From assembly GCF_003584135.1 (NCBI RefSeq), contig NZ_QXFI01000026.1:372001-436000 (forward strand): DNA of 64,000 bases. Reading direction: 5' to 3'. Shown here one piece after another: positions 27,920 through 36,290 of the stretch (its first letter is position 1; each line of letters opens with the position of its first letter). This DNA comes from Flagellimonas pelagia (GTDB lineage: Bacteria; Bacteroidota; Bacteroidia; Flavobacteriales; Flavobacteriaceae). A model generated the notes under the pieces. The model was not told where the DNA came from and ran no database searches. It saw only the letters and a list, made by a program, of their open reading frames with translations. Both the position numbers and the translations under genes were made by a program.

Positions 27920-28480
27920 TTATTTTATTTTTAGTTGATATTTGTTTTCACAATCTAAACAGTCAACCAAATTATTTTCAATTCGGTATTCAGTCCCTAA
28001 GTATTCAGATTTTTCCCTCTTAAATTTGAAAATCAATTTGTTGTCGGTCAATTTATATGTTCCAATGTTTTCACTTTCACAACTTGCATCATAGGTGTAT
28101 GCAAAGAATTTCCCGTTGTCATATAGTTTTATTTTGATGTAAACTGGGTCATTTCCCTCTATCAGATTAATCTCTTTCCCATAATTAATTAGCATTATTA
28201 TTTGCCTCAAGAAAATAGAGAGGAAAAAGAAAAATAATACCATTGAGATTATTCCAATCCTATATTTTTTCCATTTCGAATAGAAAATCCAAGAGTTAAT
28301 AAACAATCCAATACCAAGTAGAATAAAAAATATCCAAGTTCTGAGTAGCATTATTTGTTCAGGGTCACAAATGGCTCCATTCCCAGGGATTTTCATATCT
28401 ATCAATAGAAAACCCAAAAGAAGAAACAATAAAACTGTAATCACTTGTCCGATTATAATTAATATACTCTTTAACTTCAT
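27920..28480 (-). CDS. Orphan membrane protein, unknown function
   Basis: 186 residues: three hydrophobic segments (about 6-27, 47-68 and 75-95) followed by an extracytoplasmic-looking beta-rich tail (VYIKIKLYDNGKFFAYTY, NKLIFKFKREK) with a C-terminal CLDC. I do not recognise a family. Codon use is more AT-rich than the neighbours (many ATA, TTT and AAA codons), and the gene is flanked by non-operonic sequence and a boundary motif shared with another orphan, all suggesting horizontal acquisition. Confidence 0.7.
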   Translation of the reverse strand: MKLKSILIIIGQVITVLLFLLLGFLLIDMKIPGNGAICDPEQIMLLRTWIFFILLGIGLFINSWIFYSKWKKYRIGIISMVLFFFFLSIFLRQIIMLINYGKEINLIEGNDPVYIKIKLYDNGKFFAYTYDASCESENIGTYKLTDNKLIFKFKREKSEYLGTEYRIENNLVDCLDCENKYQLKIK

Positions 28481-28601
28481 TTGGAAATTCGGTTTTCTAA
28501 TTACACCAACTACCGGTAAGTGAAGTTAACCATTCAAAACCAAAAATTTCCGTGTAATTGAATGGATGGTGTTTTTGGATTAAAGAGGTTCTCCAAAACA
28601 A

Positions 28602-28633
28602 AAATCCCCAACACCTGTGCTGTGTGGGGAATC
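28602..28633. terminator. Bidirectional hairpin terminator
   Basis: AATCCCCAACAC, a loop, then GTGTGGGGAAT followed by CCTTTTTT on the forward strand; the reverse strand reads into ATTTTTG. It lies just beyond the stop of the lipoprotein gene at 28659 and would end that transcript. Confidence 0.75.
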
Positions 28634-28658
28634 CTTTTTTCAAACAAAACTCAGCTAT

Positions 28659-29144
28659 TCAACTTTGCTTCGGCTCTTGGGTTTGCGGTTTTTGGCCGTA
28701 TTGTTCCAAGAATTTCTTTTGCATGTCCAGCATGCGTTTCTGGATTTCGTCCAGATCCATAAAGTCCTTGCCAATGGGGCTTTCAAAGAAATCCTCTTTA
28801 AAAAACCGTTGGGTGAACAGGGAATCATCGGCAAAAAAGCTGTGAAAATCCTCCTCATTGAACGGAGAAAAGTCGCCCGAAAACCTTGAGGTGAAGGACT
28901 GCAACAAACTATCCTTGTCCATGCGATCCAATTTATCGGCATAATCCGAAGAGGACCAGGTGTAAATGGAGTCGTACCGGATCAGGTTACCGTCCTTGTC
29001 AAATTCACGGTTTACTTTCCAGTTGCCCTTGGGCTGTTCTTGGGTCACACTGGCTGCATCTGCTTTTTTGTCATCGGGCTTGTTTTGCCCATTGCAACCA
29101 AAGCAGATCAGGGAGCTTAAAAGGAGAAAGGCTATATTCTTCAT
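28659..29144 (-). CDS. Hypothetical lipoprotein, acidic
   Basis: 161 residues with a lipoprotein signal (lipobox CFGC, Cys17) and a charged, largely helical mature part containing many Asp/Phe pairs (FNEEDFHSFFADDSLF). No recognisable domain. It is a single gene bounded by terminators on both sides, so it is probably transcribed alone. Confidence 0.75.
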   Translation of the reverse strand: MKNIAFLLLSSLICFGCNGQNKPDDKKADAASVTQEQPKGNWKVNREFDKDGNLIRYDSIYTWSSSDYADKLDRMDKDSLLQSFTSRFSGDFSPFNEEDFHSFFADDSLFTQRFFKEDFFESPIGKDFMDLDEIQKRMLDMQKKFLEQYGQKPQTQEPKQS

Positions 29145-29203
29145 ATCCCAAACATTTATGGTTAAACAATTCTTTTCATGTGTGTTCTTTCATTTATTAA
29201 GAG

Positions 29204-29232
29204 AAAAAGAGGCCAAATTTTGGCCTCTTTTT
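29204..29232. terminator. Terminator after hsp20
   Basis: AAAAAGAGGCCAAA and its exact complement, separated by one base, form a stem that ends in TTTTT on either strand. It abuts the hsp20 stop and lies upstream of the lipoprotein gene, so it mainly ends the hsp20 message. Confidence 0.85.
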
Positions 29233-29708
29233 TAAGATATTTTAATGCTCCGGGCAGGTTTTTGTACTGCCTCATCTTTTTTGGGCAAATGGATGCTTAA
29301 CAGGCCTTCTCTGTACTCCGCTTTGATCTTATCCTCGTTCACCGTTTCGGGTAGCGAAAAAGAACGCCTGAAAGAAGCATATCCAAACTCCCTGCGTGTG
29401 TAATTTTGTTCGGTTTCCTGATTTTCATTTTGGGTCTCCGCACTTATGGAAAGTACTTGGTTGTCCAGATCAATCGAGAAATCCGATTTTTTCAATCCAG
29501 GTACCGCCATGTCCACATAATAGGAATCCTTGGTTTCCCTAATATTCACCTTTGGAAGGGTAATTCCAGTATTAAAATTTGAAGTGAACACTGTGGGGAG
29601 TTCCCTGTTAAAAAGCTCGTCGATCCAAGAGGACCACATAGGGAAGGTTAGGCCATTTGAATTTGGTTTTGCCACACTTCCATTCTTTGTTGCAACTAGA
29701 TTACTCAT
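29232..29708 (-). CDS. Hsp20/alpha-crystallin small heat-shock protein
   Basis: 158 residues with an alpha-crystallin domain at about residues 47-145 (VNIRETKDSYYVDMAVPGLKK, then YRRSFSLPE-like SFRRSFSLPETV, then EYREGLLSIHLPK). It is an ATP-independent chaperone forming oligomers that hold unfolding proteins. Monocistronic, followed by a strong terminator. The upstream region has repeated TGTCA/TGACA half-sites that look like a heat-shock control region. Confidence 0.95.
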   Translation of the reverse strand: MSNLVATKNGSVAKPNSNGLTFPMWSSWIDELFNRELPTVFTSNFNTGITLPKVNIRETKDSYYVDMAVPGLKKSDFSIDLDNQVLSISAETQNENQETEQNYTRREFGYASFRRSFSLPETVNEDKIKAEYREGLLSIHLPKKDEAVQKPARSIKIS

Positions 29709-29753
29709 AACTGCTAAATTTTAGTTAGACAATAATTCAAATTTTCAATAGGC

Positions 29754-29911
29754 ACATGACAAAAAAAATGCCAAACAGTTTCAAAGGGAATCTGTTCGGA
29801 TTCATTTTTACGGAATTTTAAGACTCTGAAGGTAAATTTGTTAAACTGATGTTGTAAAAAAATGTCAAACTGACATTTCGAAGCTTAAAAATGACAGCCT
29901 CAAAGTGTCAT
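29754..29911 (-). promoter_or_regulatory. Repeated TGTCA/TGACA half-sites upstream of hsp20
   Basis: A perfect inverted repeat AAATGTCA-AAC-TGACATTT lies at 29860-29878, a wider pair ATGACA (29891-29896) / TGTCAT (29906-29911) next to it, and a further TGACA at 29755. Five half-sites in about 160 bases upstream of a stress gene suggest an operator array. The outermost site touches the stop of the aminopeptidase gene. Confidence 0.45.
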
Positions 29912-31506
29912 GGTGTATTGTCCATTTCTTGAAAGAGTGTCCATTGGTTGGGGTCCAGTACAATATCATCAGGTCGGTCCTTTGTTTTGATCTCGAAACT
30001 TTGGGACCGTTCTTTCACCTCAATGGTTTCCGCTGTGGTCTGCCCATTCTTGACCAATCCGATTTCCAAAGGAAATTGAAACACATGGTGATCCTGTATT
30101 TGCTCCAAATGGAAGATGACCTTCCCTTTTTTATACTCCCAGTTCCATTTTAATTGAGGGTGTCCTTTGGTGAACAACCATTGTTGGAAGAAAGCCTCTA
30201 AATCTTGGCCTGATGCCTCTTCCATCACATGACGGAAATCGTCGGTAAGGGCATTGCTGTTTTGGTAGGTAGCATAATACTTTTGAATGCCTTCCCAAAA
30301 GGTATGGTTGCCCAACTTATGACGCAGCATGTTCAATACCCAACCTCCTTTTTGGTAGGTGTTGGTGCTCAGAACCTTCATGGGGTCTTTGATGGTGAGG
30401 TCTACGATCGGGGATGGATTTTTGAGGTAGTATTCAAAAATCTCTTTTTTGTCAATGGCCAATTCCTCTTTTCTTCGCTCGTCGCCATACACGCTTTCCA
30501 AATAAAGAATGCAGAAATAGGTGGCAAACCCCTCGCTGAGCCATACGTGGTTCCAGCTTTTTTCGGTAGCCGAATTCCCAAACCATTGATGGGCAATCTC
30601 ATGGGCGATCAAGGGCTCCACAGTTTTGTTCCTGGTCACGGAATTCTCAAAATAGGCAATAGTACCTGCATTTTCGAGTCCACCCCACTGCGTCTTGGCC
30701 TGCATATTGGCCAATTTGGCATACGAATAGGGGCCGATGTGATTGATGAAATACTCCAGAACGTCCTTCGCCACGGTATAATCGCCAAAGCCTTCCAATC
30801 GGTTCTGTGGGTATACCCATGCGGAAACCTCAATGTTGTGCACTTCACCAACCACCCTTGATGCAAATTCGGTCACCCCAATGGTCATGACCTTGGTGGC
30901 CACGGGGGCCGGTTCTTGGTAAATGGTGAGTTTGTACCCGTTCTCCAGATTGCTCTCTTCCTGTTTTTTGCCGGTTGCCACCACATCATAATGGTCGGGA
31001 GCGGTAATACGGAACTCCACACTTGCTTTATCATACGGATGATCCACGGAGGGAAGCCAGTGCCGCGCTAAATTGGGCCAGTTGTCTCCAAAAAAGGAAC
31101 GTTTTCCAAATTTGGTCGTAGAAATGACGAGGCCCCGCTCGGGAATGCCGCGGTATTTTATGGTATAGGTCTGGGTGTTGCTTTCGGAAGTAGTGGGAAC
31201 AATGTTGATTTTGTTATCCGCATAGGAATAATTGGCAGGTGTAGTGCCTTCCAAAACTTCGGTGACTTCCATACCAAATTCCCCCGATTTTTGAATGAGG
31301 TCCAAGGAAAAAGGAACAGCTTCCGATTTGAAGGAAACCGTAATCTCTGCCTCACCCTTTATTTCGTTGTTTTCATCGTTCAAGCTAAGTCCGAAAACGT
31401 AGTTTTGAATATCTACGGATTCATTTTTGGGATAAAGATCTTGGGCATTTCCTAAGAGAGAAACCAAGGCAAAAGCCAGAAGGGAGGTTAGAATTTTTTG
31501 TTGCAT
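29908..31506 (-). CDS. M1-family metallopeptidase (aminopeptidase)
   Basis: 532 residues with a signal peptide (LLAFALVSLLGNAQ), so exported. The zinc site is HEIAHQWF (His302, Glu303, His306) with the third ligand Glu325 in WLSEGFATYF, and the exopeptidase motif appears as WGGLENAG. The length fits the short Bacteroidota forms that end soon after the catalytic domain and lack the large C-terminal helical domain of PepN. It removes N-terminal residues from peptides in the periplasm or outside the cell. Single gene. Confidence 0.94.
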   Translation of the reverse strand: MQQKILTSLLAFALVSLLGNAQDLYPKNESVDIQNYVFGLSLNDENNEIKGEAEITVSFKSEAVPFSLDLIQKSGEFGMEVTEVLEGTTPANYSYADNKINIVPTTSESNTQTYTIKYRGIPERGLVISTTKFGKRSFFGDNWPNLARHWLPSVDHPYDKASVEFRITAPDHYDVVATGKKQEESNLENGYKLTIYQEPAPVATKVMTIGVTEFASRVVGEVHNIEVSAWVYPQNRLEGFGDYTVAKDVLEYFINHIGPYSYAKLANMQAKTQWGGLENAGTIAYFENSVTRNKTVEPLIAHEIAHQWFGNSATEKSWNHVWLSEGFATYFCILYLESVYGDERRKEELAIDKKEIFEYYLKNPSPIVDLTIKDPMKVLSTNTYQKGGWVLNMLRHKLGNHTFWEGIQKYYATYQNSNALTDDFRHVMEEASGQDLEAFFQQWLFTKGHPQLKWNWEYKKGKVIFHLEQIQDHHVFQFPLEIGLVKNGQTTAETIEVKERSQSFEIKTKDRPDDIVLDPNQWTLFQEMDNTP

Positions 31507-31625
31507 AACGAAACCACTACAATTGATGGTTCAAGATACAATTTTGGGCAAGAGCTTTTGTAATTTTTGTGCGGAACTGAAATTCCTTAAGGATTTTCAG
31601 AAGTAGGCGAGAATAAGCAATTACC

Positions 31626-31639
31626 TATAGCCATTGTTG
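31626..31639 (-). repeat. Boundary motif copy 2 after an orphan gene
   Basis: CAACAATGGCTATA on the reverse strand, seven bases after the stop of the lipoprotein gene, identical in sequence and spacing to copy 1 at 27899-27912. Beyond it runs a partly self-complementary stretch with CTGAAAATCCTTAAGGAATTTCAG-like symmetry at about 31576-31603. Confidence 0.6.
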
Positions 31640-31646
31640 TGCCAGG

Positions 31647-32192
31647 TTATTTTTTATTGATATATACATCTTCAACTTCGTCCATCAAATACAATTGATC
31701 CAGTTCCGTGTTTATTTTTGCAAAATCCCTTTTGAAGAACAGTTCAATAAATTTTTTTGGTACTTCTTCATTGTCCGATTCTGTCATATAGAGTTTAACT
31801 TTCCGATTCGGAATATTTGGATTGTCTGTCTCTAAATGAGTTCCAAGTCCAATAATGAATTGATAGGTGTCGTCCGTATTTGGTGCAATACTAACCGAAA
31901 GATATTTTGAGTCATTTTTGCTTAAAACCTCCAAATCGGGCATATTGAAGTCCATTGAGTTAAATTCCTTCTCGTAATTACTTTTCCAGTTCACATTATT
32001 AAAGTCCGAAATGTGTTTTTCCAATGAAGTTTTTCCCAAAAGTTGGTATAAGTCAGTTTCTAATTCCGTTGTGTGAATTCTTGAGACAAACTCATTTTTC
32101 ATATTATGCCCGTTTGTGTTTTCCGATTTATTTTTTTTACAAGAAAAAACGAAAGTTGCAAGAATTAAAATCCAAAATAAGTGTTTTTTCAT
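31647..32192 (-). CDS. Orphan lipoprotein, unknown function
   Basis: 181 residues from the ATG at 32192, which gives a clean lipoprotein signal (FVFSC, Cys17); a TTG four codons upstream also keeps the frame but falls in the boundary-like GTTGTACCCC. The mature part is charged with no family I recognise (LYQLLGKTSLEKHI, YQFIIGLGTHLE). AT-rich codon use and cassette-like flanks resemble the other orphan at 27920 and suggest transfer. Confidence 0.7.
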   Translation of the reverse strand: MKKHLFWILILATFVFSCKKNKSENTNGHNMKNEFVSRIHTTELETDLYQLLGKTSLEKHISDFNNVNWKSNYEKEFNSMDFNMPDLEVLSKNDSKYLSVSIAPNTDDTYQFIIGLGTHLETDNPNIPNRKVKLYMTESDNEEVPKKFIELFFKRDFAKINTELDQLYLMDEVEDVYINKK

Positions 32193-32230
32193 AATGGGGT
32201 ACAACGTTCTAAGATATGATTCCTTTTAAG

Positions 32231-32312
32231 ACTTCGACTACACTCAGTGCAGAGTGAATTGTATCGACCGATACTGAACACCATGTCTGCAAAAGGCAGG
32301 AGTTCAGCACAG
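32231..32312. repeat. TTCGACT-type intergenic repeat
   Basis: ACTTCGACTACACTCAGTGCA, then GATACTGAACACC and GAGTTCAGCAC, which are partly complementary. The CTTCGACTnCnCTCAG core recurs at 39231-39245. Such dispersed elements are common between genes in flavobacterial genomes. Confidence 0.5.
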
Positions 32313-32332
32313 GTAAGTTAAGTTAGCGTTTT

Positions 32333-33619
32333 TTACGAACCCAGCACCTTCTCCATTTTCTCCTTTATCTGCTCCAAACACAGATTCCCTAAACTGCCTT
32401 CATGGGTATGCTCAATGTCCTTTTTGGGTTTAAAATTGCCATTTTCAATGGCCTTGCCCATAGTTTTATAGGCATCTCGGAACGGCATTCCACTTTTTAC
32501 GAGTTCGTTCAAGGTGTCCACACTGAAGAGATAATCGTATTTAGGGTCGTCCAAAATCTTGGGGTTCACCTTAATTTCCTTCAAACTAAAGGTCATCAGT
32601 TCCAAACAGGCCTGCATGTCCTGCAAGGCGGGTACAATCACTTCCTTCACCAATTGAAGGTCACGGTGGTAGCCACTGGGCAAATTATTGGTGATCAAGG
32701 TGAGTTGGTTGGGTACTGCTTGAATCTTATTACACTTGGCACGGATCAACTCGAACACATCGGGATTCTTTTTATGCGGCATGATGCTGCTGCCCGTGGT
32801 CAATTCATTGGGGAATGAAATAAAATCAAAGTTCTGGCTCATGTACAGACAAATGTCCATCGCCATTTTGGATAGGGTGGCAGCCACGCTGGAAATGCCA
32901 AAAGCAGCAGCTTTTTCTACTTTCCCGCGTCCCATTTGGGCGGCTACCACATTGTATTTTAAGGTCTCAAAACCCATTTCCGTAGTAGTGAACGTTCTAT
33001 CTATAGGGAAGGAACTTCCGTAACCAGCAGCACTTCCCAAGGGATTTTGATCTGCGATTTTATGGGCGGCCTGTACAAAGTACAGGTCATCAATCAAGCT
33101 TTCGGCATAGGCAGAAAACCAAAGCCCAAAAGAGGATGGCATGGCAATCTGAAGGTGGGTATAGCCTGGCAAAAGCACGTTCTGGTGTTTTTCGGCAAGC
33201 TTCATCAACAGGTCGAACAGCGATTTTACCTGCTCCCTGATTTCGGTAAGTTCTTCTTTCAGGTACAATTGCATGGCCACCAAAACTTGGTCGTTCCTGG
33301 ATCGTGCCGAGTGGATTTTTTTACCGGTATCGCCCAAATTTTCGGTCAGGATGAATTCGATTTTAGAATGCATGTCCTCAAAATCGTCCTCAATGGTGAA
33401 ATTACCCTTTTCGATATCCTTACCGATTTCACCTAACGCCTTTACCAAATCCTTGGCTTCTTCTTCGGTGATCAAACCCACCTTGCCCAACATTTTGGCG
33501 TGTGCGGTGGATGCGATCACATCGTATTTGGCGAGTACCAAATCTAGTTCGCGGTCGTTGCCCACGGTAAAATGGTCTATTTTTTTATCGGTGCTAAAAC
33601 CTTTGTCCCAGAGTTTCAT
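32333..33619 (-). CDS. argH: Argininosuccinate lyase
   Basis: 428 residues from the ATG at 33619 (a TTG three codons earlier is less likely). Fumarase-superfamily signatures are present: SARSRNDQV at about residue 104, YTHLQIAMPSSFG near 155 and the catalytic-loop GSSIMPHKKNPD near 280. It splits argininosuccinate into arginine and fumarate, the last step of arginine synthesis. Last gene of the operon, separated from argE by an intra-operon hairpin of 18-base arms. Confidence 0.96.
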   Translation of the reverse strand: MKLWDKGFSTDKKIDHFTVGNDRELDLVLAKYDVIASTAHAKMLGKVGLITEEEAKDLVKALGEIGKDIEKGNFTIEDDFEDMHSKIEFILTENLGDTGKKIHSARSRNDQVLVAMQLYLKEELTEIREQVKSLFDLLMKLAEKHQNVLLPGYTHLQIAMPSSFGLWFSAYAESLIDDLYFVQAAHKIADQNPLGSAAGYGSSFPIDRTFTTTEMGFETLKYNVVAAQMGRGKVEKAAAFGISSVAATLSKMAMDICLYMSQNFDFISFPNELTTGSSIMPHKKNPDVFELIRAKCNKIQAVPNQLTLITNNLPSGYHRDLQLVKEVIVPALQDMQACLELMTFSLKEIKVNPKILDDPKYDYLFSVDTLNELVKSGMPFRDAYKTMGKAIENGNFKPKKDIEHTHEGSLGNLCLEQIKEKMEKVLGS

Positions 33620-33639
33620 ACTTTTCAATTGTCATTTAA

Positions 33640-33701
33640 CAATTAACAATGTACAATGGCTGAATGTAAATTGGTAATTGATTATTGTTCATTGTTTATT
33701 G
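33640..33701. repeat. Long inverted repeat between argE and argH
   Basis: CAATTAACAATGTACAAT (33640-33657) pairs with ATTGTTCATTGTTTATTG (33684-33701) with 16 of 18 matches across a 26-base loop. It covers the argE stop codon and lies within the arginine operon. It may tune argH expression or mRNA stability, or be a dispersed AT-type repeat. Confidence 0.6.
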
Positions 33702-34766
33702 TAAAAATCCTGAAAGGATTTTAATATACAGGTCGATGCCTTCCTCAATTTCATCCACAAAAATGAATTCGTTGGCAGAGTGGGAACGCGTGCTGTCGCC
33801 AGGTCCCAGTTTCACCGATTGGCAACTCAATGCCGCCTGATCGGACAACGTAGGAGAACCATAGGTTTTTCTACCCAACGCCAGACCGCTTTTTACCAAG
33901 GCATGGTTGGGATCAATGCAGGATGAATTCAAGCGTAACGAGCGAGGTGTCATTTTGCAGGGGGCCTCTCGTTGCAACCTATCTGAAATTTCCTGGTTGG
34001 TATAACAGTCGTTCACCCGAACATCCACTACCAAATCCACTTGCGCGGGAACCACATTATGTTGTTTTCCAGCGTTGATCTGGGTAACAGTCATTTTAAC
34101 TTCACCCAAAGCTTCGGAAATCTTTTCAAACCTATAATCCTTGAACCATTGCAACACGGGAATGGTGTTGTAAATGGAATTGTTGTCGTTCGGATGTGCA
34201 GCGTGTGAAGGCGTACCTTCTACCACGGCATCAAAGACCACAAGACCTTTTTCGGCAATGGCAAGATCCATCAAAGTGGGTTCGCCAACCACGGCCACGT
34301 CAATTTTTGGAAGGATGGGCAATAGGCCGCGCAAGCTTTTATCGCCAGCATCCTCTTCTTCCGCAGTTGCCGCCATGATGATGTTATGGCTCAACCCTTC
34401 CTTGTCGTAAAAATGAACAAAGGTGGCCAACAACGAAACCAGGCATCCACCTGCATCGTTGCTGCCCAAACCGTACAACTTACCATCTTCAACATGAGGA
34501 TAAAAAGGATCTTTGGTGTAGGCGCTGTTCGGTTTTACCGTATCGTGGTGCGAATTGAGCAAAAGGGTAGGCTTGCTTTCATCAAAATACTTATTGAAAG
34601 CATAGATGTTGTGATACTGGCGTTCCGTTTTTATGCCAAAACCCTGCAAGAAGGCTTCAATGGCATCCCCTGTTTTGTCCTCTTCACCAGAAAAGGAAGG
34701 GATGGAAATGAGCTCTTTCAGTAGTGCTATGGCTTTTTGGGTCAATATGTCTTGGGATATCGTCAT
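33696..34766 (-). CDS. argE: M20-family N-acylcitrulline/N-acylornithine deacylase
   Basis: 356 residues of the M20 dinuclear zinc peptidase family. Metal and catalytic motifs are NSHHDTVKPN, GSNDAGG, and AATAEEEDAG, where the first Glu is the general base; the conserved SRSHSANEFI supplies the last His. In an operon whose carbamoyltransferase uses N-acylated ornithine, the likely substrate is N-acetyl- or N-succinyl-citrulline rather than acylornithine. Its start overlaps the argB stop by four bases (ATGA). Confidence 0.9.
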   Translation of the reverse strand: MTISQDILTQKAIALLKELISIPSFSGEEDKTGDAIEAFLQGFGIKTERQYHNIYAFNKYFDESKPTLLLNSHHDTVKPNSAYTKDPFYPHVEDGKLYGLGSNDAGGCLVSLLATFVHFYDKEGLSHNIIMAATAEEEDAGDKSLRGLLPILPKIDVAVVGEPTLMDLAIAEKGLVVFDAVVEGTPSHAAHPNDNNSIYNTIPVLQWFKDYRFEKISEALGEVKMTVTQINAGKQHNVVPAQVDLVVDVRVNDCYTNQEISDRLQREAPCKMTPRSLRLNSSCIDPNHALVKSGLALGRKTYGSPTLSDQAALSCQSVKLGPGDSTRSHSANEFIFVDEIEEGIDLYIKILSGFLQ

Positions 34767-35542
34767 AAAGTAAGGGTCGTATATTCCACATTGCTCTGAT
34801 CGAGCATTTCACTGTTCCCCACACAAACTTTCGCTACATGGTTGCGCAAAGCGTAGAAGCAATTGTGCAATTTGGGGAGCATTCCATCGGCAATGATACC
34901 ATAGGCCAAAAGCTCATCATAGGTCTTGGAATCGATGTGTTTGATCACCGAATTTTCATCCTCCACATCCTGTAAAACCCCTTTTTTCTCAAAACAGTAA
35001 TACAGGGTGGTTTCGAATTGTTCGGACATGGCAATCGCCAATTCGGCGGCAATGGTATCAGCATTCGTGTTGAGCAATTGCCCTCTTCCGTCATGGGTCA
35101 AGGCACAAAAAATAGGGGTAAATCCGGCTTGTAGCAACTTGAAAATGGCATAGGCATTTACCTTGTCCACATCGCCCACCAAACCAAAATCCACTTTTTT
35201 AATGGGTCTTTTGTGTGCTTGGATCGTATTGGCATCGGCACCACTCATACCTATGGCATCGGTTCCTAGAGCCTGTAGTTTGGCTACGATATTTTTGCTC
35301 ACCAAACCGCCATAGACCATTACGGCAATGTCAAGGGTTTCCGGGTCCGTAATCCTTCTTCCGTTAACCATTTGGCTTTCAATACCCAGTTTGTTGCCTA
35401 GTTCGGTTGCTTTTTTGCCACCGCCGTGCACCAAAATTTTATTCCCTTCCATTTTGGAAAATAGGCCCAGCACATGTTCAAACCCTTTAGGGTCTTCTAT
35501 GAGGTTGCCTCCTATTTTTATTACGGATAGTTTTTGTTTCAT
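34763..35542 (-). CDS. argB: N-acylglutamate kinase
   Basis: 259 residues of the amino-acid kinase fold: VIKIGGNLIEDP at the start, VHGGGKKATELG at about residue 37, SGADANTIQA near 100 and NTNADTIAAELA near 170. It phosphorylates the gamma-carboxyl of N-acetyl- (or N-succinyl-) glutamate. It lacks the N-terminal helix associated with arginine-inhibited hexameric kinases, so feedback control by arginine may lie elsewhere. Coupled to argE downstream; one base separates it from the SDR gene upstream. Confidence 0.95.
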   Translation of the reverse strand: MKQKLSVIKIGGNLIEDPKGFEHVLGLFSKMEGNKILVHGGGKKATELGNKLGIESQMVNGRRITDPETLDIAVMVYGGLVSKNIVAKLQALGTDAIGMSGADANTIQAHKRPIKKVDFGLVGDVDKVNAYAIFKLLQAGFTPIFCALTHDGRGQLLNTNADTIAAELAIAMSEQFETTLYYCFEKKGVLQDVEDENSVIKHIDSKTYDELLAYGIIADGMLPKLHNCFYALRNHVAKVCVGNSEMLDQSNVEYTTLTL

Positions 35543-35543
35543 T

Positions 35544-36290
35544 CTATGTGTTTATTATGCCCCCATCAATGGTTATCGCAGTCCCGGTGATCCAGGAACT
35601 TTCCTCCGATACCATAAATAGCGCCAGCTTGGCTATATCTTCTGGAGTACCCAATCTTTTCAATAACGTTGCTTTTTCTGCTTTGGCCACAGCCGTTTCC
35701 GGGTTTTCAAAGGCCTTGGCCGATTCCCACAGCAGCGGGGTGTCCACTGGTCCAGGACAAATGGCATTCACCCGAATCTTTGGGGCGTACTCCACGGCCA
35801 GTTGTTTCATCAATGCAATGGCTCCAGCTTTTGATGCGCAATACGCTGGATGGTTAGGAAAACTCTTGAATGCCGCTATGGAAGCATTGATCAAAATGTG
35901 TCCCCCAGCCCCTTCTTTCAAGTGAGGCAATCCATACTTACAAAGATAAAATATGGAACTCAAATTCGTGTCGAGGGTCTTGTGCCAAGTGTCGATTTCC
36001 AACGCTTCAACGTATCCTAACCCAAGAATGCCCGCATTCAAAGAAAGGATGTCCAACTGACCAAAGGTTTCCATGGCCAATTGTACCAATTGTTCGTTAT
36101 AGATAGGATCTGTTACATCGCCAGCCAAAAAAATGGAATTGCCCAATTGCTTTTCCAGGTTTTGGCCCCGTTCCCTATTTTGACCGGATAACACAAGCTT
36201 GGCACCTTCCGAAGAAAATGTTTCGGCAATGGCTTTACCCATTCCGCTTGTTGCACCCGTTACAATACAGACCTTATCCTTTAATTTCAT
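35544..36290 (-). CDS. SDR-family oxidoreductase inside arginine operon
   Basis: 248 residues of the classical short-chain dehydrogenase family: TGATSGMGKAIAETF for cofactor binding, NAG in SLNAGILG, active-site Ser in ILINASIAAF, YCASKAG with the catalytic Tyr and Lys, and a conserved C-terminal EESSWITGTAITIDGG. Substrate unknown. It is wedged between argF' (4-base overlap) and argB (1-base gap), so it is co-expressed with arginine genes, although no step of that pathway needs an SDR. Confidence 0.9.
   Translation of the reverse strand: MKLKDKVCIVTGATSGMGKAIAETFSSEGAKLVLSGQNRERGQNLEKQLGNSIFLAGDVTDPIYNEQLVQLAMETFGQLDILSLNAGILGLGYVEALEIDTWHKTLDTNLSSIFYLCKYGLPHLKEGAGGHILINASIAAFKSFPNHPAYCASKAGAIALMKQLAVEYAPKIRVNAICPGPVDTPLLWESAKAFENPETAVAKAEKATLLKRLGTPEDIAKLALFMVSEESSWITGTAITIDGGIINT

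Noticed and set aside
29754-29773. Sigma-54-like promoter before hsp20
   Set aside because: TGGCA followed by eight T and GTC has the -24 GG, but the -12 GC is missing and the spacing is one base off.
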